From Gari tellinella (lineage: Eukaryota; Mollusca; Bivalvia; Cardiida; Psammobiidae), in the NCBI GenBank assembly GCA_922989275.2, contig OV277856.1, positions 54,507,358 to 54,571,357 of the forward strand: a stretch of DNA of 64,000 nt, written 5' to 3'. The notes below the pieces were generated by a model. That model was not told the DNA's origin and did not search any database. It saw nothing but the letters and a program-made list of their open reading frames with translations. The stretch's first letter is position 1. Each line of letters starts with the position of its first letter. A program made the translations under genes and the position numbers. Shown here in pieces: positions 20,224-30,789 of this stretch.

Positions 20224-20447
20224 TTAACTCTTTCATTGCCAAGTTTATCGTCTGCATTAACTCTCTCACCGCCCAAATGATTTTCTGCGTTCATAGAGTC
20301 GTCTGCAATTTTTTTTCAAGTCTTTTTTAACGCTTGTTTTGACTGAAGAAATCTGAAACAGTTCGACTCTCGATCAGATGCCGCGTTATGGATTCAGGCT
20401 ATTTGCAATGTCGTCTTTTGTCGCCATTGGCAGGGAAAGAGTTAATA
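20224..20447. mobile_element. PalE, degraded
   Basis: Starts TTAACTCTTTCATTGCC and ends GGCAGGGAAAGAGTTAA. The core hairpin is eroded to TCTCGATCAGATGCCGCGTTA with no good second arm. Confidence 0.65.
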
Positions 20448-20534
20448 TAGCTCTACTCATTCACCCCCGGAACATCAAATGAACAATTCCAGCTGCAAAT
20501 AATGTTTAGTCCATTTTTTATTATTTAGTGTATT

Positions 20535-20609
20535 CACACTGTTTGCAATGGAGATACTTGTTTAGTACAAACGTGTTTGTTATGAAAGAATAACGTTCTC
20601 TAAACTGTA
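20535..20609 (-). mobile_element. PalA end fragment
   Basis: CACTGTTTGCAATGG then GTGTTTGTTATGAAAGAATA and TCTCTAAACTGTA: the side opposite the hairpin only. Confidence 0.5.
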
Positions 20610-20904
20610 GAAAAGAGTACAATTGTAGAGCCCATAATATATTTCCCTAATTTTGAATGTTTTGTTAGGATGTGATGGGGTTACAATGTACATGTATCAC
20701 CAAAAAACCCAGCAAATAATAATTTATTTTTTCACAAAGTGGTGATCGAGAATAAAAAATCTGCATGTTCTTTGAACATACATGTAACTACAAATGGTTT
20801 ATTTGCACAGACATTGATAAAAGAGTTGGAGTGCGGTACTCTTTTGAACAATGAATTCCATAGACAATGTTTTGTTTCTCAACACATGGTATATCAGCCT
20901 TCTT

Positions 20905-20978
20905 TATTTTTAAAAAGTCTGGATCCAGATCAGACGTTGAGTAACACGGTGTCTGATCTGGATCCAGACTGGTTGACT
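20905..20978. repeat. Orphan palindrome AAAGTCTGGATCCAGATCAG
   Basis: The stem closes on GTTGAGTAACACGG. This is a PalE/H-type hairpin without recognisable termini. Confidence 0.7.
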
Positions 20979-21061
20979 CAAATATTTAGTCAGAATACAT
21001 TACCCTAGCTTACAGAAGACAATTTGAAGCAGATAATAATTCAACACAATAAGGGTTTAAA

Positions 21062-21275
21062 CTCCTTCATTGCCTTTCTCCGATTATAACAGTTATTTGC
21101 AAACCGTTTGAATCCTGATCAGACGCCGCGTTGCGCGGCGTCTGGTCAGGATTCCAACGGTTCGGAAATATTGCAATATTCCTTAAGTCAATATACCTAA
21201 AAATTAGATTTGAGAAATAAAAGCAGACGACAATTGTTTAAAATCGATGACGTCATGTCAGTTTATGGGTTAACT
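21062..21275 (-). mobile_element. PalE copy
   Basis: Hairpin 21097-21170 (TTTGAATCCTGATCAGACGC, apex GCGTTGCGC). The other part has the family motif AAGCAGACGACAATTGTTTA and GACGTCA, ending GGGTTAA at 21273. Confidence 0.75.
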
Positions 21276-21693
21276 GCACACATACGAGGTCCTTGATATC
21301 ACTTTGAAGACGGCATTAATCGTCTGCAACAAAATTGTCATCTGCATTTCTTTTACAGAACCAAACCTATATTACGTAACCTTATTAATATGTGCGCAGT
21401 GAGTTTGTGTACAATTCGTATTGAGTATTATGCATGCTTGCTCAGTTCCATAGATGTAAGCAAAGATCTGGATTCAAACTGCCAACGAGCACGTGCCTTA
21501 TAGTAGATCAAAGGACAATGACACGGGTAATGAGATCAGATGCAGATAAAATAAAACATATATCAAGCTAGCATTTATCACCATGTTTAATCAACTAGTC
21601 TTCATACGGCTTGCCGTTCATATAAATTGATCTGACGTGTTTGTCTTACACACGAGGAAATTGATATCGATATTGATGAGGTTGACCTTAATG
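21276..21693. other. No gene; scattered PalE-like words
   Basis: TCGTCTGCAACAAAATTGTCATCTGC near 21320 (shown in part) resembles PalE flanks. No ends. Confidence 0.3.
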
Positions 21694-21893
21694 TACAGTC
21701 AAAACTCGATAATTCGAACTCGCGTTAGTTCGAACATACCCATTTTTCAAATTTCAAACGTGGCTTAGCCACGTTTTTAACTTGAAAATACGGGTATATT
21801 CGACTTAAGCGAGATCATCTTTTCGAAATTCAGCTTATGAAATACTGGTACGATCGATATAATCGTGTTCGAAGTATCGAGTTTCGACAGTAT
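21694..21893. mobile_element. PalN (pogo-like) element
   Basis: TA-flanked, 200 bp. Left CAGTCAAAACTCGATAATTC and right GAAGTATCGAGTTTCGACAG are inverted repeats. Resembles non-autonomous pogo/Tigger elements; internal ACGTGGCTTAGCCACGT palindrome. Confidence 0.75.
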
Positions 21894-22025
21894 TATCCTA
21901 CTTTGTAATGTACACTCAGATGTGTCTGAAAGTATTGCCAATATTATAGTAAATGTCCATTCAATATAAGAGTTGAAAAAAAACACACAATATATCTTAA
22001 GAGTATTTGATAAAGAGAATAGTTT

Positions 22026-22095
22026 AATACAGGAACAAGGTAAAGCAGAAAGCTCCTGTAGGAGCATTCTGCTTCACATTATTCCTGCATTGCGC
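22026..22095. repeat. PalF hairpin
   Basis: AGGAACAAGGTAAAGCAGAA, apex GCTCCTGTAGGAGC, then the opposite arm to TTATTCCTGCATT. Stem of about 30 bp. Confidence 0.75.
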
Positions 22096-22324
22096 AGTTC
22101 TAAAGACAGATGCTTCATTAAAGAGTGAACGCTTAACATATATTTGACTATAGGCCAATAGTTCTCGTACTGCTTTGTAATATATTTGTAGATCAATACA
22201 TGAGTCAAAGTGGTTTGTATATGGAAAGATGTTTAACATCTTTTGTTTAAACATTGTTGTTAACCTTTAACAAGCTAGACAGCCTTTCTTCGTCCATTTC
22301 CTTTTACAACAAAATTACTACTAT

Positions 22325-22400
22325 GATTACAAATAGTTTGAATCTAGGTGACACGTCGGGATATTCGGCATCTCATCTTGATCCAAACGGCTTGTTGCGG
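22325..22400. repeat. Degenerate palindrome, same type as 17.4 kb
   Basis: AATAGTTTGAATCTAGGTGA and TCATCTTGATCCAAACGGCT around CGTCGGGATATTCGGC. Confidence 0.5.
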
Positions 22401-22989
22401 TTACACAAATTGATTCATAACGTGGATAAAGTGTATTTAGTATATACTTTACTCTTTCAAGCCTAATTTGTGTTTAGTAACAAATTGGTGAATCATCGTA
22501 TATTTGAATTTCTAGGTAAATATCGTTCCTTAATGCAGGACAAGAGTAAAGCTGCTTAGCAGATACATGTAGTTCCAAAACACGGAATTATAAAATAAGT
22601 CCGTGTCCAAAACAAGTCTTTTCGTATATAATGATTTCTGCATGACGTCACCTGCCTTAACGGTTCTCCGTACATGTTGTTAACTTAAGGTCACTTAACA
22701 CGGATATACTTGTACTTCTAAAGTATCAACAGAAACGTTACCTTAACATTGACTAATATCCCAACGTACACAATGTAACTTTCATTTAACCAAATACCAG
22801 TTCCGAAACACAGGTATGGCGCCACTATATACCCCAGTAATATTCTCTAAACATGACCCGTATGTTTGTTTTTGAAAGATATTTCCCAAGAGAGATCGAT
22901 ATGCTGCCCACAATTATACCAACCCGATTATGGGTAGCGCCATAAACAAACATAAAATTTAGCCCATCTATCCCTAACCTAGATGGGAC
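22401..22989. other. No recognised feature
   Basis: No repeat termini or exon seen. Confidence 0.35.
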
Positions 22990-23175
22990 TAACATTCGCA
23001 AAACAGTTTGGATCCTGATCAGACGCCGCGTTACGCGGCGTCTGATCAGGATCCAAACTGTTTGCCACGCGTTATTAAGTTTGCTACAAATTAAAATCGC
23101 TAAATTCAAAATATGAAATAGGGATTGCAGTCGATAATTTTGAAACAGACGATATAATGGCGGGATAAGGGTTAA
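22990..23175 (-). mobile_element. PalE copy with perfect hairpin
   Basis: 22999-23065 is a fully matched palindrome (AACAGTTTGGATCCTGATCA, apex GCGTTACGC), without the PalA mismatch. Right terminus GGGTTAA; left terminus not found. Confidence 0.75.
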
Positions 23176-23231
23176 CCGGGTCTCAACAGGTATTTATAAG
23201 GAGGAGGTGATAAGCCCTACAATACACGGTG

Positions 23232-23425
23232 TTAATCCTTATCCTGTTCTAATATCTTCTGCTCAACAATTGTCGTCTGCTTTTATATCAAATCTGGAAT
23301 GAGTGGATTCTATCTGAAGAAACGCTGTTTATAATTTAGTCAATGAGTTTGGATCCTGGTCATACGCCAATAGTTATTCGCCGTCTGATTAGGATTTTAA
23401 ATGTTTGGGAATGAAAGTCAAGACA
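23232..23425 (+). mobile_element. PalE, degraded hairpin
   Basis: TTAATCCTTATCCTGTTC start, CAACAATTGTCGTCTGCTTT, then a broken stem TTGGATCCTGGTCATACGCC / GGCGAATAACTATTGG-like apex. Right end lost. Confidence 0.55.
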
Positions 23426-23727
23426 TATTTTAACAGATAAATGTTAAATCGTTATGAAAATAATAACACCATTTTTAAATATAATTGGTTTAAAATGTCA
23501 ATTATTTTGCCAGATTATTCCATAATGAATGATTCCACCTCTGTTTGTTGGGAGTATTCATTACCAAATAGTTGGGGTGTTTTATTAGACTGTCCCTGCT
23601 GTTATACAATGGAACCGATGCTATGCTTTGTTATACTTAAGCTTCAACGCAACGCGACAAAATGTAGAAAAAAACGAATACTAGTAGTTATTAAAACATG
23701 TTTAGGATTTTTTTCTAAACTTGGTGA

Positions 23728-23798
23728 CAAACAGTTTTGATCCTGATCAGAGACAGGGTTACCCGGCTCCTGATCTGCCTTCAAACTGTTAGCAATGG
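23728..23798. repeat. Orphan hairpin beside a hairpin-less PalA
   Basis: ACAAACAGTTTTGATCCTGA / TCTGCCTTCAAACTGTTAGC around GGGTTACCC. It has no PalA ends of its own and lies 16 bp from a PalA lacking its hairpin. Confidence 0.65.
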
Positions 23799-23813
23799 GT
23801 ACATGTATACATG

Positions 23814-24021
23814 TACAGTGGAGAAAACATTTTTCTTTCCCAATAAACGCGTTTACGCTAAATCTATTATTTCCGTTGTAAACAGTTTGGAGCAAAATTC
23901 CCATCCCGCAGGTTACAATCAACATTCAGAATTGTCAAAATGTCAAAATGTCATTTAATTTTTATTGCAATTGCAATTGCGTTTGCGTTTAAACTGGAAG
24001 AATAACGTCTTCTCCACTGTA
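23814..24021 (+). mobile_element. PalA with hairpin deleted
   Basis: Both ends intact. After AACAGTTTGGAGC the sequence jumps to unrelated AAAATTCCCATCCCGC and then resumes the right-side body. Right hairpin arm and apex missing. Confidence 0.85.
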
Positions 24022-24239
24022 ATTGGTTAAGCTTCATTGGAAAAGAATAACGTTTACGACCACTAAATAGAACGAGGAACTTCATAGTTCTAATGGATCT
24101 ATCGATATTGAACATGATCATGACATTACAATGATTGCTTAAACAAAGTGATACTGATCACTGAAAGCATTGATTTCACGAATACATGTACTACGGCAAA
24201 TGCGTCATTCTTTTCTAAAGCACGAAACTCATAAATACT

Positions 24240-24682
24240 GAATAGCAAACAGTTTGGAGCCAGGTCAGACGCCGAGTAACCCGGCGTCTGATAAGGCTCG
24301 AAAATGTTTGACACTCAGATTGAAATGTGTCCCAAAACTTTCCCAAAATTTGTCAGTTGTATTTTTCTCCATTTTAGTGCATTGCGTTTGCGCTTCGTTT
24401 GCGTTTTGTTTGCGTTTAACCCTTTCATGATCAAATCTATCATGAGGTTTTTACCCCTTCACCGCAATATTGTCGTCTGCTTCAATATTGTTGTCTGCAA
24501 TACCATTTCAAAGCTAAATTTAATGCAGTATAACTAACGTAATTTCAAAACAAGTTACAAACAGTTTTGATCCGCCGCGTTACGCGGCGATTGATCAAGA
24601 TCAAAACTGTTTGCAAGTGCGCTTTATGACGTCATTGAGGTAAAAGGGTTAAGCGGCAAAGAATAATGCGTTCTCCACTATA
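24240..24682 (+). mobile_element. PalA split by PalE
   Basis: Hairpin 24244-24310 and body continue to TTTGCGTTTAA at 24419. PalE occupies 24416-24652, then GCGGCAAAGAATAATGCG and TTCTCCACTATA complete PalA. The left PalA terminus is missing. Confidence 0.85.
24416..24652 (+). mobile_element. PalE inserted in PalA at TTAA
   Basis: TTAACCCTTTCATGATC to TAAAAGGGTTAA; the duplicated TTAA corresponds to the GTTTAAACG site of intact PalA copies. The hairpin here is shortened (GTTTTGATCCGCCGCG, lacking the GATCAGAC part of one arm). Confidence 0.9.
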
Positions 24683-24907
24683 GCACGCAGACGGATAACC
24701 CTTTGAATGCTGATCACGTCAAATGTTTTCAAATAGTTTGGATCCTCTACAGATATATACAGAGAAATTACTTTAGAGGACAATTTCGAATCAGACGTTG
24801 TTACAACAGTGCAAAGGTTTAACTTGAGAGATATTCAATTAATGACTTCTCGACACTCGTCTATCTGCATCGACCTCTACCACATTATGTACAGTGCAAA
24901 AAGACGT

Positions 24908-25098
24908 TCTACACTTGAAGAACACGTTATTCCTCCCCAATAAACGAGTCTACACTAAAACTATTATTTCCATTGCAAACAGTTTGGAGCCAGATCAGAC
25001 GCCGGGTAACCCGGCGTCTGATAAGGCTCCATACTGATTTACATTTCTAAAAAGTGACGTTATTTTTTCCCGTTTGAAAACGCAACGAAATGTACAGT
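24908..25098 (+). mobile_element. PalA, eroded right side
   Basis: Left end GAAGAACACGTTATTCCTCC decayed, hairpin 24976-25040 good, right side short with GTTATTTTTTCCCGTTTG in reversed sense, suggesting an end rearrangement. Confidence 0.7.
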
Positions 25099-25866
25099 CA
25101 TTGTTTCTTAATTTCTTAACACAATAGTGTTCAGTTTTCTGATCGAGTTGTCCTTAGTGAGCGTGTCAGTGATAATATGGCCAATCTCCAAATGCTTTGC
25201 ATTTTTAAACAGCGTTTTTCTTATATGCCTGCCAAACTATGAGATATTTGAAAGTTAATCACAAATATATACAATCAACCAAGGGTGAATCTTGGCCTAC
25301 TTTGTGAATCTGTGTCCACTACATGTAACTTTGTAATGTTTAATAGTTTCTTTCGTCTGCGAACGCGTTGAACATAGACGTTGTAATAGCCAATACCTGT
25401 ATTTTACAGTATACTTATAGAATAAAGTTCTTGAGAGCAAGAACAAGGTTTGAAACTGAATTACAGAGGTCTTGCACCGAGGAAGAAAACAAGGGGTTTA
25501 CTAATAGTAAAAGTTCAGAGAGAAGATCATGTCTTGAAACATTGAACAATACTGTGAAGAGTCTGAACACTGGATTTGAACTTAACCCTCTTTTGTAAAT
25601 GATTTCATGGAACACGTGAACACTTTTTTTAAGAATAATTAAACATTCATAACTTAAGAAAGATCTCTTTCATCCAAGCGTCAATCAGTTTCCATTCAGA
25701 TCAGAAGCAGACCAGATGCTGAAAAACTCTGGTGGAGTTATTAAGCATAATGTCTGGATGCAACTTCTTGTAAATGTCGTGTTTCTGCAGTTTTGATATG
25801 GATTCAAAATCACACTTTTACCACTTAGATGAATATGAATTACATTAATAATATCATTAATTGATA
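25099..25866. other. No recognised feature
   Basis: Contains short frames on both strands near 25.4-25.6 kb without splice signals or similarity I recognise. Confidence 0.35.
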
Positions 25867-26180
25867 TATTTGATTGCTAAAATATCAGATCAGGGTTTAA
25901 CCTGTGGAGAATCTGTTATTCTTTCCCAATAAACGCGTTTACGCTAAAACTATTATTTGCAGTGCAAACAGTTTGGAGCCAGATCAGACGCCGGGTAACC
26001 CGGCGTCTGATCAGGCTCCAAACTGTTTGCCACCAAGATAAACATGAAATATCAGAATTGTCCAAAAGTTGTTCTTTTCTACGTTTTAGTGCTTTGCGTT
26101 TGCGTACGTTTGCGTTTAAACGGGAAAGAATAACAGATTCTCCACTGTATTTGATTGTTAAAATATCAGATCATGGTTTA
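25867..26180 (+). repeat. 33-bp direct repeats bracketing a PalA
   Basis: 25867-25899 and 26148-26180 (TATTTGATTG.TAAAATATCA ..) differ at two positions. PalA occupies the interval. Confidence 0.85.
25899..26149 (+). mobile_element. PalA copy between direct repeats
   Basis: Left end AACCTGTGGAGAA is altered, right end TTCTCCACTGTA perfect. Hairpin consensus with A-A mismatch. Confidence 0.93.
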
Positions 26181-26660
26181 CACTGTTGACACAGTGTTAA
26201 TGGAGTACCGAGTTTATGCGTTTGATATAAAAATATGTTAAGGAAATGTTAGACTGCAAACGACCCGCCAAATGGACCACAACGACATACTCCTAAAATA
26301 TGCCGAAACTACCTAGGTCAAACCAACATAGACCGAAACGAACAATTGCCGAAGGTTCCGTACCATTCATACACAAAAGAAAGTGAAAGTAAAGTCTACG
26401 AATATGTTATCATCAATATTTACTTCAGAATTTTATGTTAATTTCGCTAGAAATTTATTTTTTAACATCGTTTCACTCTTTATTTAATACCGTTTTCAAA
26501 ATTAATCGATTTTCATTTGAATGGTACATGTATTACTGAGTGTTGCTTTCTTGAGCGGATGGATACAGAGTCGACGTTTTGGAAACTCGACGCTGACTAT
26601 AGACGGATTCAAATAAAAGAGTTTAAACCATCAAAAATGGCAATAGAATCATACGAATTA
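26181..26660. other. No recognised feature
   Basis: No repeat ends or coding signal. Confidence 0.35.
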
Positions 26661-26800
26661 ACCCTTGACACCATTGCATGTTTATAATTTTGAAGACTGG
26701 TGGTCATTTGAAGCAGGCTGAAAGTTAAGCATAATACACCTTCGGGTGCATTCTACTTTACCTTTACAATCTGCTAGGATCATGATATGGAAGCTATTTC
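26661..26800 (-). mobile_element. PalC, partial
   Basis: TTAACCCTTGACACC start and hairpin 26714-26775 (apex CACCTTCGGGTG). Truncated where the next PalA begins. Confidence 0.65.
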
Positions 26801-27013
26801 TTACATTATGTATCAACTCGTACAGTGGATGAACATTATTTCACAATAATCGCGTTTACGCTTAAAACAATAATTTCTATAGTAAACAGTTTGAGGATCG
26901 GCGTATGATCAGGCTCCACACTGTTTGTCACTCAGATTAGAAAGAATTGTCAATATGTGCAAGGGGCTGTCATTTGCTACATTTTAATGCCATGCGTTTG
27001 GGCTTAGCTTCGT

Positions 27014-27494
27014 TTAATTCTTTCGCTGCCAAATTAATCGTGAGTTTTTACCACTTCACCGTTTCATTGTTATCTGCTTTGCAAGATCGTTTGAAAGTAA
27101 GACTCAATGTAGTATGACTTAAAACATATCGATACATGTGTGAAACAGTTTGGGTCCTGGTCAGACGCCGCGTCACGCTACAGTAGGGAATCTGTTATTC
27201 TTTCCCGTTTAAACGCAAACGTACGCAAACGCAAATCACTAAAACGTAGAAAAGTACAACTTTTGGACACTTCTGATAATTCATTTTGATCTTGCTGGCA
27301 AACAGTTTGGAGCCTGATTAGACGCCGGGTTACCCGGCGTCTGATCTGGCTCCAAACTGTTTGCACAGTAAATAATAGTTTTAGCGTAAACGCGTTTATT
27401 GGGAAAGAATAACACTTTCTCCACTGTACGTCTGATCAGGATTCAAACTGTTTGCAAACTTGCATTTTGGCAACGTTGGTAGGAAAAGAGTTGA
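27014..27494 (+). mobile_element. PalE inserted in PalA, itself split by PalA
   Basis: TTAATTCTTTCGCTGCC start at the same GTTTAA site used at 24.4 kb. The left hairpin arm ends at CGCGTCACGC, the right resumes at CGTCTGATCAGG after the inner PalA; ends GGAAAAGAGTTGAA. Confidence 0.82.
27179..27428 (-). mobile_element. Inner PalA, in the apex of a PalE hairpin
   Basis: 250 bp, TA at each side. Left end CAGTAGGGAATC carries an altered motif, right end perfect. Target is the apex of the PalE palindrome. Confidence 0.9.
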
Positions 27495-27636
27495 ACAAAA
27501 ATTAATAACGTCTTCTGAAGACATATTTTAGCAAAGCGGGTACAATAAACCCCGACACGAATATCGCTCAAATGGATATACACTGTATAGTATCGGTGAA
27601 TAAGGCATGTACACTTGTATGTAGATGCTTACATGT

Positions 27637-27715
27637 ATATCAAGATAAAGGTAAAGCAGAAAGCCCATAGATGATTTCTATTTTACTTTCAACCTGCTTT
27701 AAGCTGCCATCTTTC
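27637..27715. repeat. PalC/F-type hairpin remnant
   Basis: AGATAAAGGTAAAGCAGAAA and TTTTACTTTCAACCTGCTTT, with an unpaired apex region. Confidence 0.5.
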
Positions 27716-27978
27716 ATTAACGCCATGAATAATTGGCCTAAATCACCGCGGGGTTTCCTTGTACCTTAGACCCTGTTTTGTCATAAGAAAGGGTCCGTTG
27801 TTTCGATGTAGACCGAATTTTACGTGCGTGTCACTTGTAAATGACAATATATCTCCTGTATTATATTATAAGCCGCTGGATACTGTAAAATATTATCATA
27901 TGATAAGAAAAAAATCTCAATGTCAATGTGGCTTTATGATAGATTAATGGATTTTGTCTAAAGAAGTCTCTCTCAGCA
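27716..27978. other. No recognised feature
   Basis: A short open frame here has no supporting signal. Confidence 0.3.
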
Positions 27979-28179
27979 TAACAGTGGAGAATACGTTAAT
28001 CTTTTCCCGTTTAAACGCAAACAAAACGCAAACGCAAATCACTTAAACGTAGAAATGTACAATTTTTGGACAACTCTGATAATTCATGCTTATATTGGAG
28101 GCAAACAGTTTGAAATACAAATGATAGTTTTTGCGTAAACGCGTTTATTGGGGGAAAGAATAATGTTTTCTCTACTGTA
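27979..28179 (-). mobile_element. PalA with hairpin cleanly deleted
   Basis: GGCAAACAGTTTG joins directly to AAATACAAATGATAG, the sequence normally found beyond the opposite arm. Ends retained (TCTCTACTGTA). Length about 200 bp. Confidence 0.88.
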
Positions 28180-28372
28180 ACATGTGTACCGATTAACATA
28201 CTGTCGGCATTCAAGAACAGTCTCATGAATGCATGGTAGTGTACGTTTTGAGCAGGCTTAGAAAAAAGAGAAAAAACCAAACAGGAGATTCCCCTTTTAT
28301 CTTTGCTTTGGTTTCAGCAGCCAATCGCCTTAAAAGCCGAAAACAAACTTGTATTCTTTGGCGTGGCCATAA

Positions 28373-28603
28373 TACAGTGGAGAATCTGTTATTCTTTCCC
28401 GTTTAAACGCAAACGTACGCAAACTCAAAGCACTAAAACGTAGAAAAGAACCACTATTGGACTATTCTGATAATTCTTGTTTATCTTGGTGGCAAACAGT
28501 TTGGAGCCTGATCAGACGCCGGGTTACCCGGCGTCTGATCTGGCTCCAAACTGTTTGCACTGCAAATAATAGTTTTAGCGTAAACGCGTTTATTGGGACT
28601 GTA
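28373..28603 (-). mobile_element. PalA with truncated right terminus
   Basis: Consensus left end and hairpin (28492-28560). TTTATTGGGA joins CTGTA, deleting about 20 bp of the terminal repeat. Confidence 0.9.
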
Positions 28604-28703
28604 CATGAAGTTTAAGTGGGAATTTCCCGCATATCAAATTGATTTTGAGCGATTGTTCCAAAGAAGAGTCCTGTTTCATGAATATGTCCTAGGCAAGGTC
28701 AAG

Positions 28704-28955
28704 TACAATGGGGCAGACGTTATTCTTTCCCGTTTAAACGCAAACGAAACGCAAACGCATCGCAATAAAATAGGGATAATGACATCTTGATGACAGTTCT
28801 GACTATTCATTTTAATGTGAGTGACAGACAGGTAGGAGCCTGATCAGACGCCGAGTTACCCGGCGTCTGATCTGGCTCCAAACTGATTCAACTGCAGATA
28901 ATAGTTTTAGTTTAAACGCGTTTCTTGGGAAAGAAAAAACGTTTTCTCCAATGTA
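28704..28955 (-). mobile_element. PalA copy
   Basis: Left end TACAATGGGGCAGACG diverged. Hairpin 28828-28890 with GACAGGTAGGAGCC outer arm changes; right end TTCTCCAATGTA. Confidence 0.88.
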
Positions 28956-29237
28956 CACCGCATGCCGCCAATACGAGTATTTACATGTAACAAAATGCGA
29001 TTTTAACGTAAGTGCTTATGTTTAAGTTTTAATGCAGGAAAAGGGTATGCAGTGTTAAAAAACTGATAGCCGTTGTTCACATATTTCAGTAACTATTCAT
29101 TCTCTACTCTTAACTGAAATACATTTGAGGTTTATTTTCGTTTAAACGGGAAAGAATAACGCATTTCTTGTCTGAAGGATTGTATTATAATAAAGGTACA
29201 CGTGCATGTATATAGTAACTCATTCACTCTTCACACG

Positions 29238-29405
29238 TTAACCCATTTGACGCCCAGTGGATTATTCCATGCGTATATATATTGGATTAGTCCATTTTTG
29301 ATGTATGGGGTGCCTGGTCTAAGTTTTCATTTTCGTTGTGTATTATAATGAAGTCCTACCAGCAATTAGAGTATACTCTGAGCAGAGTCTACACTGCCTA
29401 TATCC
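29238..29405 (+). mobile_element. PalR fragment
   Basis: GTTAACCCATTTGACGCC start; TATTGGATTAGTCC and a residual half hairpin GAGCAGAGTCTACACTG. Related to 42.5 kb. Confidence 0.45.
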
Positions 29406-29425
29406 CTTTTATGTGATGCTAGACA

Positions 29426-29674
29426 TACAGTGGAGAATCTGTTATTCTTTCCCGTTTAAACGCAAACGTACGCAAACGCAAAGCACTAAAACGTAGAAAA
29501 GTACAACTTTTGGACAATTCTGATAATTCTTGTTTATCTTGGTGGAAACAGTTTGGAGACTGATCAGACGCCGGGTTACCCGGCGTCTGATTTGGCTCCA
29601 AACTGTTTGCACTGTAAATAATAGTTTTAGCGTAAACGCGTTTATCGGGAATGAATAACACATTCTCTACTGTA
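29426..29674 (-). mobile_element. PalA, first of an abutting pair
   Basis: Consensus copy (right end TTCTCTACTGTA). Its terminal TA at 29673-29674 is also the first TA of the next copy. Confidence 0.93.
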
Positions 29675-29920
29675 CAGCGGAGAAGACGTTATTATTGGCC
29701 AATAAACGCGTTTACTCTATAGCTACTATTTCCAGTGCAAACAGTTTGGAGCCAGCTCAGACGCTAAGTAACCCGACGTCTGATCAGGCTCCAAACTGTT
29801 TGCCATACAGATTGAAATAAACATTCAGAATTGTCGAAATGTCGTTTTCTTCATTTTAACGAATTGCGTTTGTGTATAGTTTGCGTTTAGACAGGAAAGA
29901 ATAATGTCATCTCCGCTGAA
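29673..29920 (+). mobile_element. PalA, second of an abutting pair
   Basis: Starts TACAGCGGAGAAGACG and ends CATCTCCGCTGAA. More diverged than its neighbour, so the neighbour probably inserted at this copy's edge. Confidence 0.9.
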
Positions 29921-30008
29921 AATAGGTTAAATATATAATTCCAGTGTTAAAAAATCTAGCCCATTTTTGACTTTTTATGAATGTTTTACAATATATTTCA
30001 AAACCTTA

Positions 30009-30077
30009 AAAAACTGTAAAGACTCTGATCAGATGGCCCCTGCAGCAGCGCTCTGATCAGGGTCTACAGTATTTGCA
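30009..30077. repeat. Orphan PalD-type hairpin
   Basis: AAAGACTCTGATCAGATGGC / GCGCTCTGATCAGGGTCTAC around CCCTGCAGCAGC; no termini. Confidence 0.6.
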
Positions 30078-30089
30078 TATTGACAAGAT

Positions 30090-30335
30090 TACAGTGGAGA
30101 ATCTGTTATTCTTTCCCAATAAACGCGTTTACGCTAAAACTATTATTTGCAGTGCAAACAGTTTGGAGCCAGATCAGTCGCCGGGTAACCCGGCGTCTGA
30201 TCAGGCTCCTAACTGTTTGCCACCAAGATAAACAAGAATTATCAGAATTGTCCAAAGGTTGTTCTTTTCTACGTTTTAGTGCTTTACGTTTGCGTACGTT
30301 TGCGAACGGGAAAGAATAACAGATTATCCACTGTA
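30090..30335 (+). mobile_element. PalA copy
   Basis: Left hairpin arm has AGTCGCCGG for AGACGCCGG with no compensating change. The GTTTAAACG site is deleted to GCGAACGGG. Ends nearly perfect. Confidence 0.92.
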
Positions 30336-30789
30336 TTATTTAGTCATGTTCACCGTAGTTGGATAACGAGTATATGCATGTCGCCAGGGCTCATTACATT
30401 ATCCGTTTTTACACGATAATGGATAATTATGGCCACAAAAAACTTGATTACAATCTGCATTATTAATCTAATTACCGCAGTACACGAGTTTTATGGACGA
30501 AGCTGTCTAAACACGAAGACAGTCAAACATACGTTGAGCTGGCATCCTGTGATAAGGGTCTAAACTGTTTGCATAGATGACGTATGCAGTCTGTAAAATT
30601 AAACATACATGTATATGCACCACAAGGGCCCACATGAGATGTAATTCAAGTGATCTTCCATCGCTAGTTGCAGAGTATATGAATCATACACGTAGACACA
30701 GCAAAGTTTGATCAAATAAAAAAATGAACTGTATTTTGAATGGCGGTCAGTTGTGACGATGCTATTCGTAGTTCGTTCACATTTACCAA
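30336..30789. other. No gene; half-hairpin at 30540-30575
   Basis: CTGTGATAAGGGTCTAAACT resembles one arm of the PalR/D hairpin. Otherwise unassigned. Confidence 0.3.

Larger units (their letters stand above)
26821..27520 (+). mobile_element. Outer PalA of a three-level nest
   Basis: TACAGTGGATGAACATTATT start, shortened hairpin around 26883-26932, body to TTCGTTTAA at 27017. After the inserted PalE it ends in ATTAATAACGTCTTCTG (27500-27516). Confidence 0.75.

Noticed and set aside
25368..25615. Overlapping 66- and 76-codon frames on opposite strands
   Set aside because: No splice signals, no similarity recognised; equal openness on both strands argues for chance.
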